Shown here: one piece after another, positions 18,188 to 27,155 of the stretch
Numbering within the stretch: position 1 is the stretch's first letter
Layout: each line of letters opens with the position of its first letter
NCBI RefSeq assembly: GCF_033283405.1
Contig: NZ_JAWMQR010000002.1
Location: forward strand, 248,001-312,000
Reading direction: 5' to 3'
Origin: Halioxenophilus sp033283405
GTDB taxonomy: Bacteria; Pseudomonadota; Gammaproteobacteria; Pseudomonadales; Cellvibrionaceae
Length of the DNA stretch: 64,000 nucleotides
Translations under genes and position numbers: made by a program
Notes under the pieces: generated by a model
What the model was told of the DNA's origin: nothing
What the model saw: only the letters and a program-made list of their open reading frames with translations
Databases searched by the model: none

Positions 18188-19597
18188 TTATTGAGAAGCG
18201 CAAACTTTACGACGGCCAATAACAGTGGCCAGCGTTAACACCCAAAGCGCAACGACCAAAAAAGGCGACTGCTGAGCAACCGCATCAATAATTCCACTGC
18301 TATTGAACGACGGCAGTTGTAGCCGTTGCAAACCCCAACTAACGGCCGCCACCAGTGCCAGCCCTCCGGTTACAGCCGCAAATTGACGATAACACCGAAA
18401 ATGGCGGCTACCCAACACAATTAAACAGGGCAACACCGCCATCACAATCGCCGCCTGCACCAGCTCGATACCGGCCGTAAACGCCATTAACGTTAATAGC
18501 TTTGTGCTCAGGTTCAAACCCAGCAGGCTCAAACTATTCGCAAACGCCAAGCCATGAATTAAGCCAAACACACCGGCACAGCAATAGAGATATTTTTTTA
18601 ACACCGGCTTTAACAAATTGATCGCCGCCAGCGCGATGGTCAGCGCGATAGCCACCTCCACCGGCGCTGACGGCAGGGTTAACCAGCCAAGGCCGGCAAC
18701 AATCAAAGTGAGGGTGTGGCCAAGGGTAAAGGCACTGACCAGTAGTAGCGCCTGGCGAATGGCCGTGAAACGTTTCGGGCCGGATTGCCAGCGCCCGCGT
18801 TTAATAACCATCGGCGTGGTTAACAACAGGCAGAACAGAAATAACAGATGATCAGCACCCGCCAGAATGTGGTGTACGCCCTGCACAAACACCGTATAAA
18901 CACCCAACAGCGTGCTCGCCTGGGTGCGATCAATTTCAATATGGGTATTGTGGTGTTGCAGTGTGGGCAGCAGCTTTGTGCTCTCCGGTGTTACACCCAA
19001 GGCGAAATCCCGGCGCAACGACGCATAGGTAATATGGTTAATCACCCGGTGGGCGATAACATCGTAATCCAACACCAGGTTGCCCACTGAGCTGTTGGCA
19101 AACGCCGGGTTTTCGAAATTCAACTGCGCAACCAATTGCAGTTCACCGTTATGCTCAGCCACTTGCAGGCCAGCCACGGTCATAGGCCAAGCCAATTCGT
19201 CGCTGGCGTGATCTCGGCCCACAACGCTTGCAAGACGAATATGCTGGCGCAGGTAATCCGCGGCGGCGGCACTATCAAACTGGGAGAAAATCGTTAACGC
19301 TTCGTCCAGGTTTTGTGCGGCATGGGCCTTGGGAAAAATCTCCGGGGCGGCAATGAACAGCTGATCAACCGGCAGATGCAACTCAAAAGCAGCGTGATCG
19401 GATAACAGATCGATCGATAGCGTGCTGCTTTGGGCGGGGTGCGCGAACACCGGCTTGGCCAACAGCAGCGCCAGCACGAGCAGCCCTGGCAACCAGGTAT
19501 TTTTAAGCGGGCCACGCGCCGGCACCCTTGCCAGCCATCGCCCACAAAAATTGCCGAGCCTTAAAAGCCCGACAAGCCCACCCCACTCAGCCCTCAC
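18188..19597 (-). CDS. HupE/UreJ family membrane protein with periplasmic N-terminal domain
   Basis: A 469-residue protein. A signal-like helix (LPGLLVLALLLAKPVFA, about 36-52) precedes a periplasmic domain of roughly 180 residues. The HupE/UreJ-type membrane domain follows with six or so helices, starting GVHHILAGADHLLFLFCLLL and including AFTLGHTLTLI and GLIHGLAFANSL; the His residues in these helices are the family's likely metal ligands. Such proteins are thought to move nickel or cobalt, or to be accessory membrane proteins. The GTG start overlaps the stop of the DUF3500 gene (GTGA), so translation is coupled. An internal start nearer the signal helix is possible. Confidence 0.8.
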   Translation of the reverse strand: MRAEWGGLVGLLRLGNFCGRWLARVPARGPLKNTWLPGLLVLALLLAKPVFAHPAQSSTLSIDLLSDHAAFELHLPVDQLFIAAPEIFPKAHAAQNLDEALTIFSQFDSAAAADYLRQHIRLASVVGRDHASDELAWPMTVAGLQVAEHNGELQLVAQLNFENPAFANSSVGNLVLDYDVIAHRVINHITYASLRRDFALGVTPESTKLLPTLQHHNTHIEIDRTQASTLLGVYTVFVQGVHHILAGADHLLFLFCLLLTTPMVIKRGRWQSGPKRFTAIRQALLLVSAFTLGHTLTLIVAGLGWLTLPSAPVEVAIALTIALAAINLLKPVLKKYLYCCAGVFGLIHGLAFANSLSLLGLNLSTKLLTLMAFTAGIELVQAAIVMAVLPCLIVLGSRHFRCYRQFAAVTGGLALVAAVSWGLQRLQLPSFNSSGIIDAVAQQSPFLVVALWVLTLATVIGRRKVCASQ

Positions 19598-20802
19598 AGA
19601 TCGTTACCGTAATCGAGGGTTTTATCGCGAAATACAGTATGGAAGTGGGTTTGACTGCGAATCACGACGCCGCCCTGACAGGCAATTTCAATCCAGACGC
19701 GCGGGCCATCAATGCGCATGTAAGTACCACTCACATCGACATCCACCCCCGACGATTGGCTACCCGCCCAGGCGATATAAGTTTCGGCAAAGGCTGCGTC
19801 GGAGGTGTAGTCGGCGATCAAGCCATCAGCCACCGCCTGGCTGTAGTCATCGACAAAACTGGCAATTGCCTCTGTCACTAACGCCTGTTGCGCCGAGCTG
19901 AGATCACTCACCAAAATACCACCACGATCGGAACCCGAGGGGTAGTCGTCAGGCATTTCTCCACTGCCGTTGTCGGGGCCAACCAGCACATCCGAGAAAC
20001 TTTGCCCATCCAGATAGGCGTAATCCAACTCAGAAGCAGAGAGCGAATCGAACATCGCCAGGAAGGCATCGGCTTCGTTATCCAAGGTGGAGTATTCGTT
20101 GCTGTCGACCACAAAAGTGCCTTTTGGCTCGGAACCGATATGGTGTGGGAAAGGGTAGCCCTCGCCACTCAGATAGGTGATGTTAAACGCCAGGTGGTGG
20201 CCGCCAATCTGCAGCATCCAACGGGAATCGGTGCCCGGGTAGCCAAAGATCGCCACATAGTAGAGATCTTTGCCATAACCGTTCGCGCCCAAATCATTTA
20301 AATATTGGTCGGCGGCCATGGCGGCGATCATATCTTCATAGCCGGCATCACTCAGCGCCGCTTTGGCCAACACCAGGACAGCGGTTTTGCTCTCATCCGA
20401 CATCACTCCAAAACCCAGGCCATTGCGCGGCACACCTCCGGTTGGCAGGTTGGACCAGGTAGTGCGCGCTTCGGCATCGGCGTAGTCCAACTGCGCCGTG
20501 GCCAGTTCGTCGCTATCCAGTGTCGCCAGGAAAGCATTGGCGGCACAGGCGATAGCGGTCATCTCATCCGTATCGTCACAATCCCCCAGGCTGACGCTGG
20601 CGGTAAGGGTATCGACATCACCACTACTGCTGGTGTTGGATGAGCTGCTCGATGAAGAGCTGCCGGAGCTTGACGACGAACTGCTGGAGGAGCTGCTGCT
20701 GTTGCTATCGCCACTGCCGGAGCCACCACAGGCCACCATCGTTAGCGGAGCAAATAGAATCGCCACCAGCCACAGGCGGGTGGTCTTTTTGTGAATAGTC
20801 AT
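19594..20802 (-). CDS. DUF3500 lipoprotein with polyserine linker
   Basis: A 402-residue secreted protein. The signal peptide ends in a lipobox-like MVACGGSG (Cys about residue 25). Residues about 35-60 are a serine linker, broken by Gly, Asn and Thr, of the type common in Cellvibrio-like carbohydrate-degrading bacteria. The DUF3500 domain (about 65-400) has its usual landmarks: WSNLPTGGVPRNGLGFG, YYVAIFGYPGTDSRWMLQIGGHHLAFN, PFPHHIGSEP and the C-terminal THFHTVFRDKTLDYG. The conserved His residues suggest metal binding; the family has no known function. It is translationally coupled to the HupE/UreJ protein, so the two may form one uptake or processing system. Confidence 0.85.
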   Translation of the reverse strand: MTIHKKTTRLWLVAILFAPLTMVACGGSGSGDSNSSSSSSSSSSSSGSSSSSSSSNTSSSGDVDTLTASVSLGDCDDTDEMTAIACAANAFLATLDSDELATAQLDYADAEARTTWSNLPTGGVPRNGLGFGVMSDESKTAVLVLAKAALSDAGYEDMIAAMAADQYLNDLGANGYGKDLYYVAIFGYPGTDSRWMLQIGGHHLAFNITYLSGEGYPFPHHIGSEPKGTFVVDSNEYSTLDNEADAFLAMFDSLSASELDYAYLDGQSFSDVLVGPDNGSGEMPDDYPSGSDRGGILVSDLSSAQQALVTEAIASFVDDYSQAVADGLIADYTSDAAFAETYIAWAGSQSSGVDVDVSGTYMRIDGPRVWIEIACQGGVVIRSQTHFHTVFRDKTLDYGNDL

Positions 20803-20989
20803 ATCGGTTACACCAGATCATTAACAGATAGAAACCCGTCCCAAAACCTGGTGGCAACCACCAACTCGGTTAGGGCAACGTTAACAATCAGTGTCGCCAA
20901 CAACTGCGCACCAATTAGTGAGCAAATGTGCAACAAATGTTAAAGCGGTGGCGTTTAAAAAAAGTGGCGGGCAATAAAACCAGGCTGGC

Positions 20990-21685
20990 CTAGAGAGGCA
21001 ACTCGAACTTGTAGCCCACACCATAGACCGAGCGGATAACCTCCTGCTCGCTATCGACGGCCGCCAACTTGCGGCGCAGCTTGGTGATGTGGGAATCGAT
21101 AGTGCGATCGTTAACCACGCGGTGGTCATTGTAAATGTTGCTCATCAGCTGCTCGCGGGAAAATATCCGCCGCGGCTCCTGGGCCATGGTGTAAAGCAGG
21201 CGAAATTCCACCGCGGTGAGCGCCAAGGCCTGGCCACTCCAGTAACCATCCAGTGTCGCTTGGTCGAGAGTCAGCGGTGAATTTGCGTTGTCTGGCAGGG
21301 CCTGCGCCAGGGGCGACATCGCCTGGTAACGGCGCAACACCGCTTTGCAGCGCGCCACCACCTCGCGCGGGCTGTAGGGTTTGCAGATATAGTCATCGGC
21401 ACCAATCTCGAGCCCCAACAGGCGATCAATCTCATCGATGCGTGCCGTCACCATAATGATCGGCACCTGGCTGCGCGCGCGAATCTCCCGGCACAGCGTC
21501 AGGCCATCGACGGAGGGCAGCATTAAATCGAGCAGCACCAGATCCGGTGCCAGCCGCTCGAAGGCCGCCAGCACCGCGCCGCCATCGGCCACCCACTCCA
21601 CGTCGAAACTATCACGTTGCAAAAAGGCCTGCATTACCTCGGCCAGGCTCTCTTCATCTTCAACGAGTAACACTTTGTTATTCAT
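20990..21685 (-). CDS. OmpR/PhoB family response regulator, BaeR-like
   Basis: A 231-residue regulator. The receiver domain has the acidic pair (VEDEES), the phospho-acceptor Asp in LVLLDLMLPSVDG, the MVTA Thr, and the switch Lys in ICKPYSPRE. The winged-helix output domain follows, with the RTIDSHITKLRRKL recognition helix. ATG 21685 overlaps the end of the sensor gene by 8 bp (ATGAATAA), so the two are translated together. The protein is closely similar to the second regulator at 50052-50735, including an almost identical DEIDRLLGLEIGADDYICKP segment. BaeR in E. coli controls envelope stress and efflux genes; the same role here is inferred. Confidence 0.9.
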   Translation of the reverse strand: MNNKVLLVEDEESLAEVMQAFLQRDSFDVEWVADGGAVLAAFERLAPDLVLLDLMLPSVDGLTLCREIRARSQVPIIMVTARIDEIDRLLGLEIGADDYICKPYSPREVVARCKAVLRRYQAMSPLAQALPDNANSPLTLDQATLDGYWSGQALALTAVEFRLLYTMAQEPRRIFSREQLMSNIYNDHRVVNDRTIDSHITKLRRKLAAVDSEQEVIRSVYGVGYKFELPL

Positions 21686-23204
21686 GTCGATCACTCATTA
21701 ACGCGGGCAGTTTGACGGTCACCGCCAGGCCACCCTGGGGGCTGTCGCTAAACAGAAGCTGGCCACCGTGGGCTTTAACTATGGCGGCACACAAATTCAA
21801 GCCAAGCCCGGCACCACCACTGCGACGATGGCGCGATACCTCCACACGAAACAGGCGCTCGGTAAGGCGCTGCTGGAGTTCGGCTGCGACCCCCGGGGCG
21901 GAGTCCTGTACGGTGACCGTCACCCAGTCGCCCTCTACCCCGACAATGATTTCAACCTCGCCCGGGCTGTCGGTGTAGCGACGGCTGTTCCCCAGCAGGT
22001 TGCAAAACAGCTGGGTAATTCGCTGTTCATCCGCCCACACCTGCGGCAAACATTGGTGGCATTTAACCAAGGTCAGCGACAACTGTCGCTGCCGAAAACC
22101 CGGCAGTTCGGTGGCAACAATGCGTTCCATAAGCTGCGCCAGGTCGCAATCCATCATCTGGTAGGAGAGCGCGCCGGCATCGGCCAGAGAGAGCTGGTAG
22201 AGATCATTGATTAAACTCGACAAGCGCTGGGTTTGATCGTGCAGTTTGGGCAGCGTCTCTGGCGTAAGCGGTATAATCCCCTCTTGCATGGCCTCGATAT
22301 AGGCCTGCAGACTGGCCACCGGAGTGCGCAATTCATGGGAGATATCGGCCGTCACCTGTTGCCGCTGGCGCTGGCTGTCGTCGAGGGTTTGGGCGAGCTT
22401 GTTGAGGTTTTCGGCCAGGCAGGCCAGCTCGTCGTTGCCGACCACCTTCGCCCGGGCTTGGTAGAGCCCCTGACTTAAATCGGTGACAGTTTCATGCAGC
22501 TGAATAATGCGCCGGCTGAGCAGCGCCGACAGCGGTATGGCAGCCAGTACCGACACCAGCAGACTGGCGAGCGCTAAACAGAGCAGCAGCGCCCGCTGCT
22601 GAGTGACAATCGGGTCCTGCCAGAAGTCGCCCAGGCGCGCCGGTGGTGGTGGCAAACCGATATAACCCACCACCAATGCGGCACTGCCCTCCCCTACCAC
22701 AATCGGCTGCAGTGTGCCCTCCAAATCGACCTTGCCAACCACCTGGCGGCGCTCCGCATCCAACAGAAAAAATGGCAGTGTGGCCCCCTGAGGCGGCAGG
22801 CTATCGGGGGCCGGTCCCGGGGGCTGCATTGACGGAGGTTGACCAATGGGAGGTTGTCCTAAAGGTGGTTGGCCTATTGGTGGCTGATCGGGCCGACCAT
22901 TGCTCAATCCACCAGGCGCAGGCGGCGCCTGCTCGCCGTTACTGGCTAGAGGACCACTGCGATCATGGGCGACTAACCACGCCCGCCAAACATCCTCCTG
23001 CCCGGTAAATGCCTGCCAGGATTGGTGATCACGAAAATAGTCGCCCAGAGGTTCTGCCAAAGTCTGCAGGCGTTCCTGATCGGCCTGCTTGATGTAACTG
23101 GTCGCGCCGCGCTCAAAGCTCCAGCGCAACATAAAATAGCCGGCCACAATCATCACCGCCATGGCGGCGACAAAAGCCAAAAAAAGTTTGCTACGTAATT
23201 TCAA
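21678..23204 (-). CDS. Sensor histidine kinase, BaeS-like, with proline-rich periplasmic loop
   Basis: A 508-residue inner-membrane kinase. Helix 1 covers about 5-25, helix 2 about 215-235, followed by HAMP, the H-box DISHELRTPVASL, and the catalytic domain (N-box NLLGNSRRYTDSPG, G-box SRHRRSGGAGLGLNLC). The periplasmic sensor contains a run of QPPIGQPPLGQPPIG-type repeats, a flexible proline-rich insert. No ATG fits: TTG 23204 (MKLRSKLFLAF) with GGA upstream resembles BaeS N-termini best, while GTG 23261 is a longer option. Operon order is sensor then regulator. Paralogue at 48576-50036. Confidence 0.85.
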   Translation of the reverse strand: MKLRSKLFLAFVAAMAVMIVAGYFMLRWSFERGATSYIKQADQERLQTLAEPLGDYFRDHQSWQAFTGQEDVWRAWLVAHDRSGPLASNGEQAPPAPGGLSNGRPDQPPIGQPPLGQPPIGQPPSMQPPGPAPDSLPPQGATLPFFLLDAERRQVVGKVDLEGTLQPIVVGEGSAALVVGYIGLPPPPARLGDFWQDPIVTQQRALLLCLALASLLVSVLAAIPLSALLSRRIIQLHETVTDLSQGLYQARAKVVGNDELACLAENLNKLAQTLDDSQRQRQQVTADISHELRTPVASLQAYIEAMQEGIIPLTPETLPKLHDQTQRLSSLINDLYQLSLADAGALSYQMMDCDLAQLMERIVATELPGFRQRQLSLTLVKCHQCLPQVWADEQRITQLFCNLLGNSRRYTDSPGEVEIIVGVEGDWVTVTVQDSAPGVAAELQQRLTERLFRVEVSRHRRSGGAGLGLNLCAAIVKAHGGQLLFSDSPQGGLAVTVKLPALMSDRHE

Positions 23205-23339
23205 ATTAATTCCAACAATTACCTGAACTGCGTATAGCGACGCGGGTTTGGCGATCCACACTTTTCTGCACTATTTGCGGCATTGCATTGCCATACAATC
23301 CGCCGCGTATTATTACCACTGACAACCTCAGCCGCCAAT

Positions 23340-24773
23340 CTACTCCTCATCGCCATCACCATCACCGTCACCATCGCGCGGCTTGCGATAGACCGTCAGC
23401 CAATCCAGTACCATCCCCGAGATGGCATTGAAGCGGGCGATACGGTAGGCGATTTTAAGCATCTCCGGCCGCGGCCGAATATGGGGCTCTTTAATTTGGG
23501 GCAAAAACCAGAGACTGACCAGCGAGCGCAACAAGCTACTCAAAATAAAAACCACAAAAAGGGTGGAGGCCAAATTGAATGGCAACCAATTGGCGATCTC
23601 TGCCCGATAGGTGGCCACCCAACCACCCAGCATTGCGCCCGCAAAAACGAAGCCGGCCATGGTCGACGACTGCAGGGCCGCGTAGATGGCAAAGTTGGAG
23701 CGATGGGGACGAATATCGTAGAGGTAGTTGGCGGTGCTCAGGTTAAAGCCGCTCCAACCAATACCGGAGATCAACTGCACCAGAATCAGATAGTAAAAAT
23801 TGGGCGAGAAGAGCCACAACACCGGCAACCCCGGCAGAATGATCGAGGTGATCATCATCACCCAGCGGTTGCCGTAGCGGTCGGCCACCTTGCCCCAGAT
23901 GGCCAACATAAAAAACTGCATCACAATCGAGGCCATGCTGGTGATGGCGTACTGGAAATAGGTGAACTGCAGCTCGTCCAACTGGTAGACCGCAAAGAAG
24001 GGGGCGGAGATGGCCACCATGCCCTGCATGAAAGCGACAAACAGGGAGTATTGGCGGAAGCTTCTATCTTTGATCGCCTCTTTGCAATGCGCCAAGGTGG
24101 AGCTGATTACCGCCGGCTCCGACATCCGCGGGTGTGGATCCGGGTCATGCATGCGGCTGAAATAGTAGGCGGAAACACCGCGACCGGCAGCCGCCGCCAA
24201 AAAGATAAAACTAAAGCCCGCCCAGGCCAGGGCAAACTGCTGGCCCAAGGTGAGCAGGCCGCCGCCGGCCAGATACATCACAAACGAGGTGGCCATGGTC
24301 AGCCGGGTGCGGTGGGCAAAAAAGACACCGCGCCGGTTGGCCGGCACCAGTGAGCCCATCCAGGCGCGCCAGTAGGGTTGAATAATATTGAGACAGGCGT
24401 GGTAGACAATCACCAGCACAATCAGCCAGCGGATGGCCGGCAGCCCCAACCAGGCCGCCGCAGAGAGCAGCGCCAGCAGCAGCACCGCCAGGGCCTGCAC
24501 CAGTGCGGTTACCACCACCAGTTTCTTGCGCTCGACAAAATGGGCGGCCGAGAGCGACGCCACCTGCACAAAGGCCCCCACGAACTGGGGAATGGCGGTC
24601 AGGCTGGAGAGCTGCAGGGCGCTCGCCTGCAGGTGGATGGCGAAGGCGCTGAAAAAGTTATCGCCGGTGGCGGTCATCAAGGCGCTGGCGACGGCCTCTT
24701 TTTGCGAGTGCTGAAGGGTGCTGCGCAGACGCCGGTCGAGACGCCGCTTAGCCGTCGATGGAGTCGCCGCCAT
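23340..24773 (-). CDS. MFS transporter, unknown substrate
   Basis: A 477-residue protein with 12 predicted membrane helices and a charged N-terminus (KRRLDRRLRSTLQHSQKEAVASALMTATGDNFFSAFAIHL). Motifs include VERKKLV in the loop after helix 2 and the VADRYGNRWVM loop in the second half. The C-terminus ends in a GDGDGDGDEE run. The substrate cannot be told. ATG 24773 has AAGGA 11 nt upstream; a TTG at 24797 would add eight residues. It lies just upstream of the BaeSR-like pair in the opposite reading order (its stop is 135 bp from the sensor start), so co-transcription with the two-component genes is possible, as for BaeSR and efflux pumps in E. coli. Confidence 0.85.
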   Translation of the reverse strand: MAATPSTAKRRLDRRLRSTLQHSQKEAVASALMTATGDNFFSAFAIHLQASALQLSSLTAIPQFVGAFVQVASLSAAHFVERKKLVVVTALVQALAVLLLALLSAAAWLGLPAIRWLIVLVIVYHACLNIIQPYWRAWMGSLVPANRRGVFFAHRTRLTMATSFVMYLAGGGLLTLGQQFALAWAGFSFIFLAAAAGRGVSAYYFSRMHDPDPHPRMSEPAVISSTLAHCKEAIKDRSFRQYSLFVAFMQGMVAISAPFFAVYQLDELQFTYFQYAITSMASIVMQFFMLAIWGKVADRYGNRWVMMITSIILPGLPVLWLFSPNFYYLILVQLISGIGWSGFNLSTANYLYDIRPHRSNFAIYAALQSSTMAGFVFAGAMLGGWVATYRAEIANWLPFNLASTLFVVFILSSLLRSLVSLWFLPQIKEPHIRPRPEMLKIAYRIARFNAISGMVLDWLTVYRKPRDGDGDGDGDEE

Positions 24774-24855
24774 AGGGTTGGAATGTCCTTGGTTCAATTC
24801 AAAAGTGGAGATTAATTGGGGAGCTGCAACGGTTTAACTCTGAATCGGCAGCGGC

Positions 24856-25686
24856 TCAATCCTGAAACTGAATTTGATAGCCCGCCTGATCATCCAGCGC
24901 CAACCGCTCACTCAGCCAGGGCAGGCCCGCGTTTAAGTTCTCCCGCAGAGTATAGGGCGGATTGATCACCAACATACCGCTGCCGTACATGCCATGCCCC
25001 TGGGGTTTGGCAGAAACGCTCAGGGTGACATTCAGCCACTTACCGGCCCCAATCTTTGGCAGGCGCGCCCGGAACTGCTCGACCTGCTCGCTGGCCAGCA
25101 GCGGATACCAGACCAGATAGGTGCCGGTGGCGAAGCGCTGCAAGCCCGCCTTTAAGGCCTCCAGTACCTGGCCATAGTCACTTTTCAGTTCATAGGAGGG
25201 GTCGATCAGCACCAGGCCGCGCCGGCTGGCCGGTGGCAGTGCCGCCTTAAGCTGGCCAAAACCATCGCCCTCGATAATCCGTACCCGTTTATCGCGCCCC
25301 AGATTGGCCCGCAGCAGCCGTTGATCAGTGGAGTGCATCTCCGCCAGGCAGAGCTGATCATCGGCGCGCAGCAGGCGGGCGGCAATCACACAGGAGCCCG
25401 GGTAGTGGGCAAGCCCGGCGCCGTTCTCCTGCTGCACCACCTGCAGATAATCGCTGAACACCGCCGGCGCCTCGGCCTGCCAGAGTCGGCCAATACCACC
25501 CTGATACTCGCCGGTCTTTTCAGCAAAGGCGTCGCTGAGCGAATAGCGGCCGCTGCCGGCGTGGGTATCGAGGTAAAAAATGGGCTTGGGTTTGTTTTTC
25601 AGGTACTGCAAACAGAGGCTAAGCACCCAATGTTTGAGAACATCGGCATGGTTGCCAGCATGGAAGGCGTGACGATAACTGAGCAT
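24856..25686 (-). CDS. rlmJ: 23S rRNA (adenine(2030)-N6)-methyltransferase
   Basis: A 276-residue SAM-dependent enzyme, full length. It begins MLSYRHAFHAGNHADVLKHW, the RlmJ hallmark, followed by the SAM-binding FYLDTHAGSGRY motif and the catalytic DPSYE (DPPY-type) motif at about residue 170. It methylates A2030 in 23S rRNA. Start ATG 25686. It is a single gene, 82 bp before the MFS gene on the same strand. Confidence 0.96.
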   Translation of the reverse strand: MLSYRHAFHAGNHADVLKHWVLSLCLQYLKNKPKPIFYLDTHAGSGRYSLSDAFAEKTGEYQGGIGRLWQAEAPAVFSDYLQVVQQENGAGLAHYPGSCVIAARLLRADDQLCLAEMHSTDQRLLRANLGRDKRVRIIEGDGFGQLKAALPPASRRGLVLIDPSYELKSDYGQVLEALKAGLQRFATGTYLVWYPLLASEQVEQFRARLPKIGAGKWLNVTLSVSAKPQGHGMYGSGMLVINPPYTLRENLNAGLPWLSERLALDDQAGYQIQFQD

Positions 25687-25941
25687 GGGCGTAGAAGTGG
25701 CTTGGGCCGGGTGGGCTGAAAGACGGCTACTTTAACCATGCCCAGCCCGGCTGGATAGCGGTTTTTCCTGCTCTTGATTCAGAGGTCTGGCAGAACCTGT
25801 TGGCAGAGCAGCCACTAAACCCATCGCAACGTAAGCAAATGGTTAATTAGAAGGCTGCCGCCAGCTTCGACCGGGATACCTCAACCGAGCGGTGGGCTAC
25901 TTTGCCAAGGGCGAAGATTCCATTCCCCCTGTGGCGATACG

Positions 25942-25976
25942 CTAGGGCCTGTTAACACTAAGTTAACAGGCCCTAG
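25942..25976. repeat. 35-bp palindrome: end-to-end relic of the MITE-like element
   Basis: CTAGGGCCTGTTAAC, five bases (ACTAA), then GTTAACAGGCCCTAG. The 15-bp arms equal the outer half of the inverted repeats of the element at 17630-17898, so this is a minimal copy with all internal sequence lost, or the seed of such elements. Its CTAG edge supplies the TAG stop codon of the dehydrogenase gene at 25973. Confidence 0.85.
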
Positions 25977-27109
25977 GCCTGCGGCCGAATCAGATACTTC
26001 TCACCGGTGGCCTGCTTGGTGTAGCTGCGCAGTGCCTCCTCGGCCAGTACTTCACGCAGGGAGATCTCCCGGGTGTAGTGGCTGGCGAAGGTGGTGTTGA
26101 TCTCATCCGCCACCCGCCGGCGCAATACCTGAAAGCGTTCCATACCCAGGCGCTGCAGGAAAGGCGGTAACAGCCAGCCACCCACACCCCAGCACATACC
26201 AAACGAGCGGTTCAGCTGAATGGGGTTGAGGTCGAGCGCTCCGTACACATAAACCTGTTTGGTCACCTCGGAGCCATAGGGGCTCCACTGGCTCATCGCC
26301 TGGCTGGCGACATTCTCCATGGCGGTTAATATCTGCCCGGCCAGGCGGCCGCCACCAATGGCATCAAACGCCAGCGTGGCTCCGGTGGCGGCCACAGCCT
26401 GCACCAGCTGCTGGCTGAAATCCTCGGCGCTGCTGTTGCACACCCACTCGGCACCCAGGCCCTGTAACAGCTCAACCTGCTCCGGCTTGCGCACAATATT
26501 AACCAGCGGTACGCCGTCGGCCTGGCAAATTTTCACCAGCATCTGGCCCAGGTTGGAGGCCGCTGCGGTGTGCACCAGGGCGGTGTGATTCTCCAGACGC
26601 ATGGTCTCCACCATGCAGAGGGCGGTGAGGGGATTGATAAAACTGGAGGCGGCTGCGGCGACGTCGGTACCCGGGTGCATCGCCAGGCAGCTGGCGGCCG
26701 GCACCACCCGGTATTGGCAGTACATGCCACCGCCAGAGACACCCACGGTTTTACCGAGCAGCGCCTGGCAGTTACTGCCGGCCGCCACCACGGTGCCACC
26801 ACCTTCGTTACCCACGGGAATACCCTTATCCAAGCGCTTGGCCAGCGCCTTCAACGCCTGTGGTGGCACGGCCATGGTGGCCACCGCCTCCTCGCCCTGG
26901 CCGCTCACCGCCAAGGTGTTGATATCGCCGGCGTTGATCAGCACCGCCAGATCAGAGGGGTTGATGGGAGCCGCCTCAATTCGTACCAGCACTTCGTGAG
27001 CCTTGGGTTGTGGCACCGGTACCCGCGCCAAAGCCAGCTGCAGCTGGCCTTGGCTGGTGATGGTGGACTTCAGTTGCAGTTGGGTTTCAGCCAGGGATTC
27101 GGCCAACAT
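25973..27109 (-). CDS. Zinc-type alcohol dehydrogenase-like / quinone oxidoreductase (MDR superfamily)
   Basis: A 378-residue medium-chain dehydrogenase/reductase. The N-terminal GroES-like domain has HEVLVRIEAAPINPSDL and GNEGGGTVVAAG. The Rossmann domain carries the nucleotide site around LVHTAAASNLGQMLVKIC, and FDAIGGGRLAGQIL follows. The catalytic-zinc ligands of true alcohol dehydrogenases are absent, so an NADPH-dependent enone or quinone reductase is more likely. Start ATG 27109 has GAGG 5 nt upstream. The stop codon lies inside a palindromic repeat at 25942-25976, so the original C-terminus may have been changed. It follows an SDR gene by 46 bp as a probable two-gene operon. Confidence 0.88.
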   Translation of the reverse strand: MLAESLAETQLQLKSTITSQGQLQLALARVPVPQPKAHEVLVRIEAAPINPSDLAVLINAGDINTLAVSGQGEEAVATMAVPPQALKALAKRLDKGIPVGNEGGGTVVAAGSNCQALLGKTVGVSGGGMYCQYRVVPAASCLAMHPGTDVAAAASSFINPLTALCMVETMRLENHTALVHTAAASNLGQMLVKICQADGVPLVNIVRKPEQVELLQGLGAEWVCNSSAEDFSQQLVQAVAATGATLAFDAIGGGRLAGQILTAMENVASQAMSQWSPYGSEVTKQVYVYGALDLNPIQLNRSFGMCWGVGGWLLPPFLQRLGMERFQVLRRRVADEINTTFASHYTREISLREVLAEEALRSYTKQATGEKYLIRPQA

Positions 27110-27155
27110 AAGCACCTCGCTTGCGGATCAGGTTATTGTTTTAATTTTCGCTGGC

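Noticed and set aside
23283..24353. A 356-codon open frame on the plus strand
   Set aside because: Antisense of the MFS gene at 23340-24773; no ribosome site or protein-like pattern.
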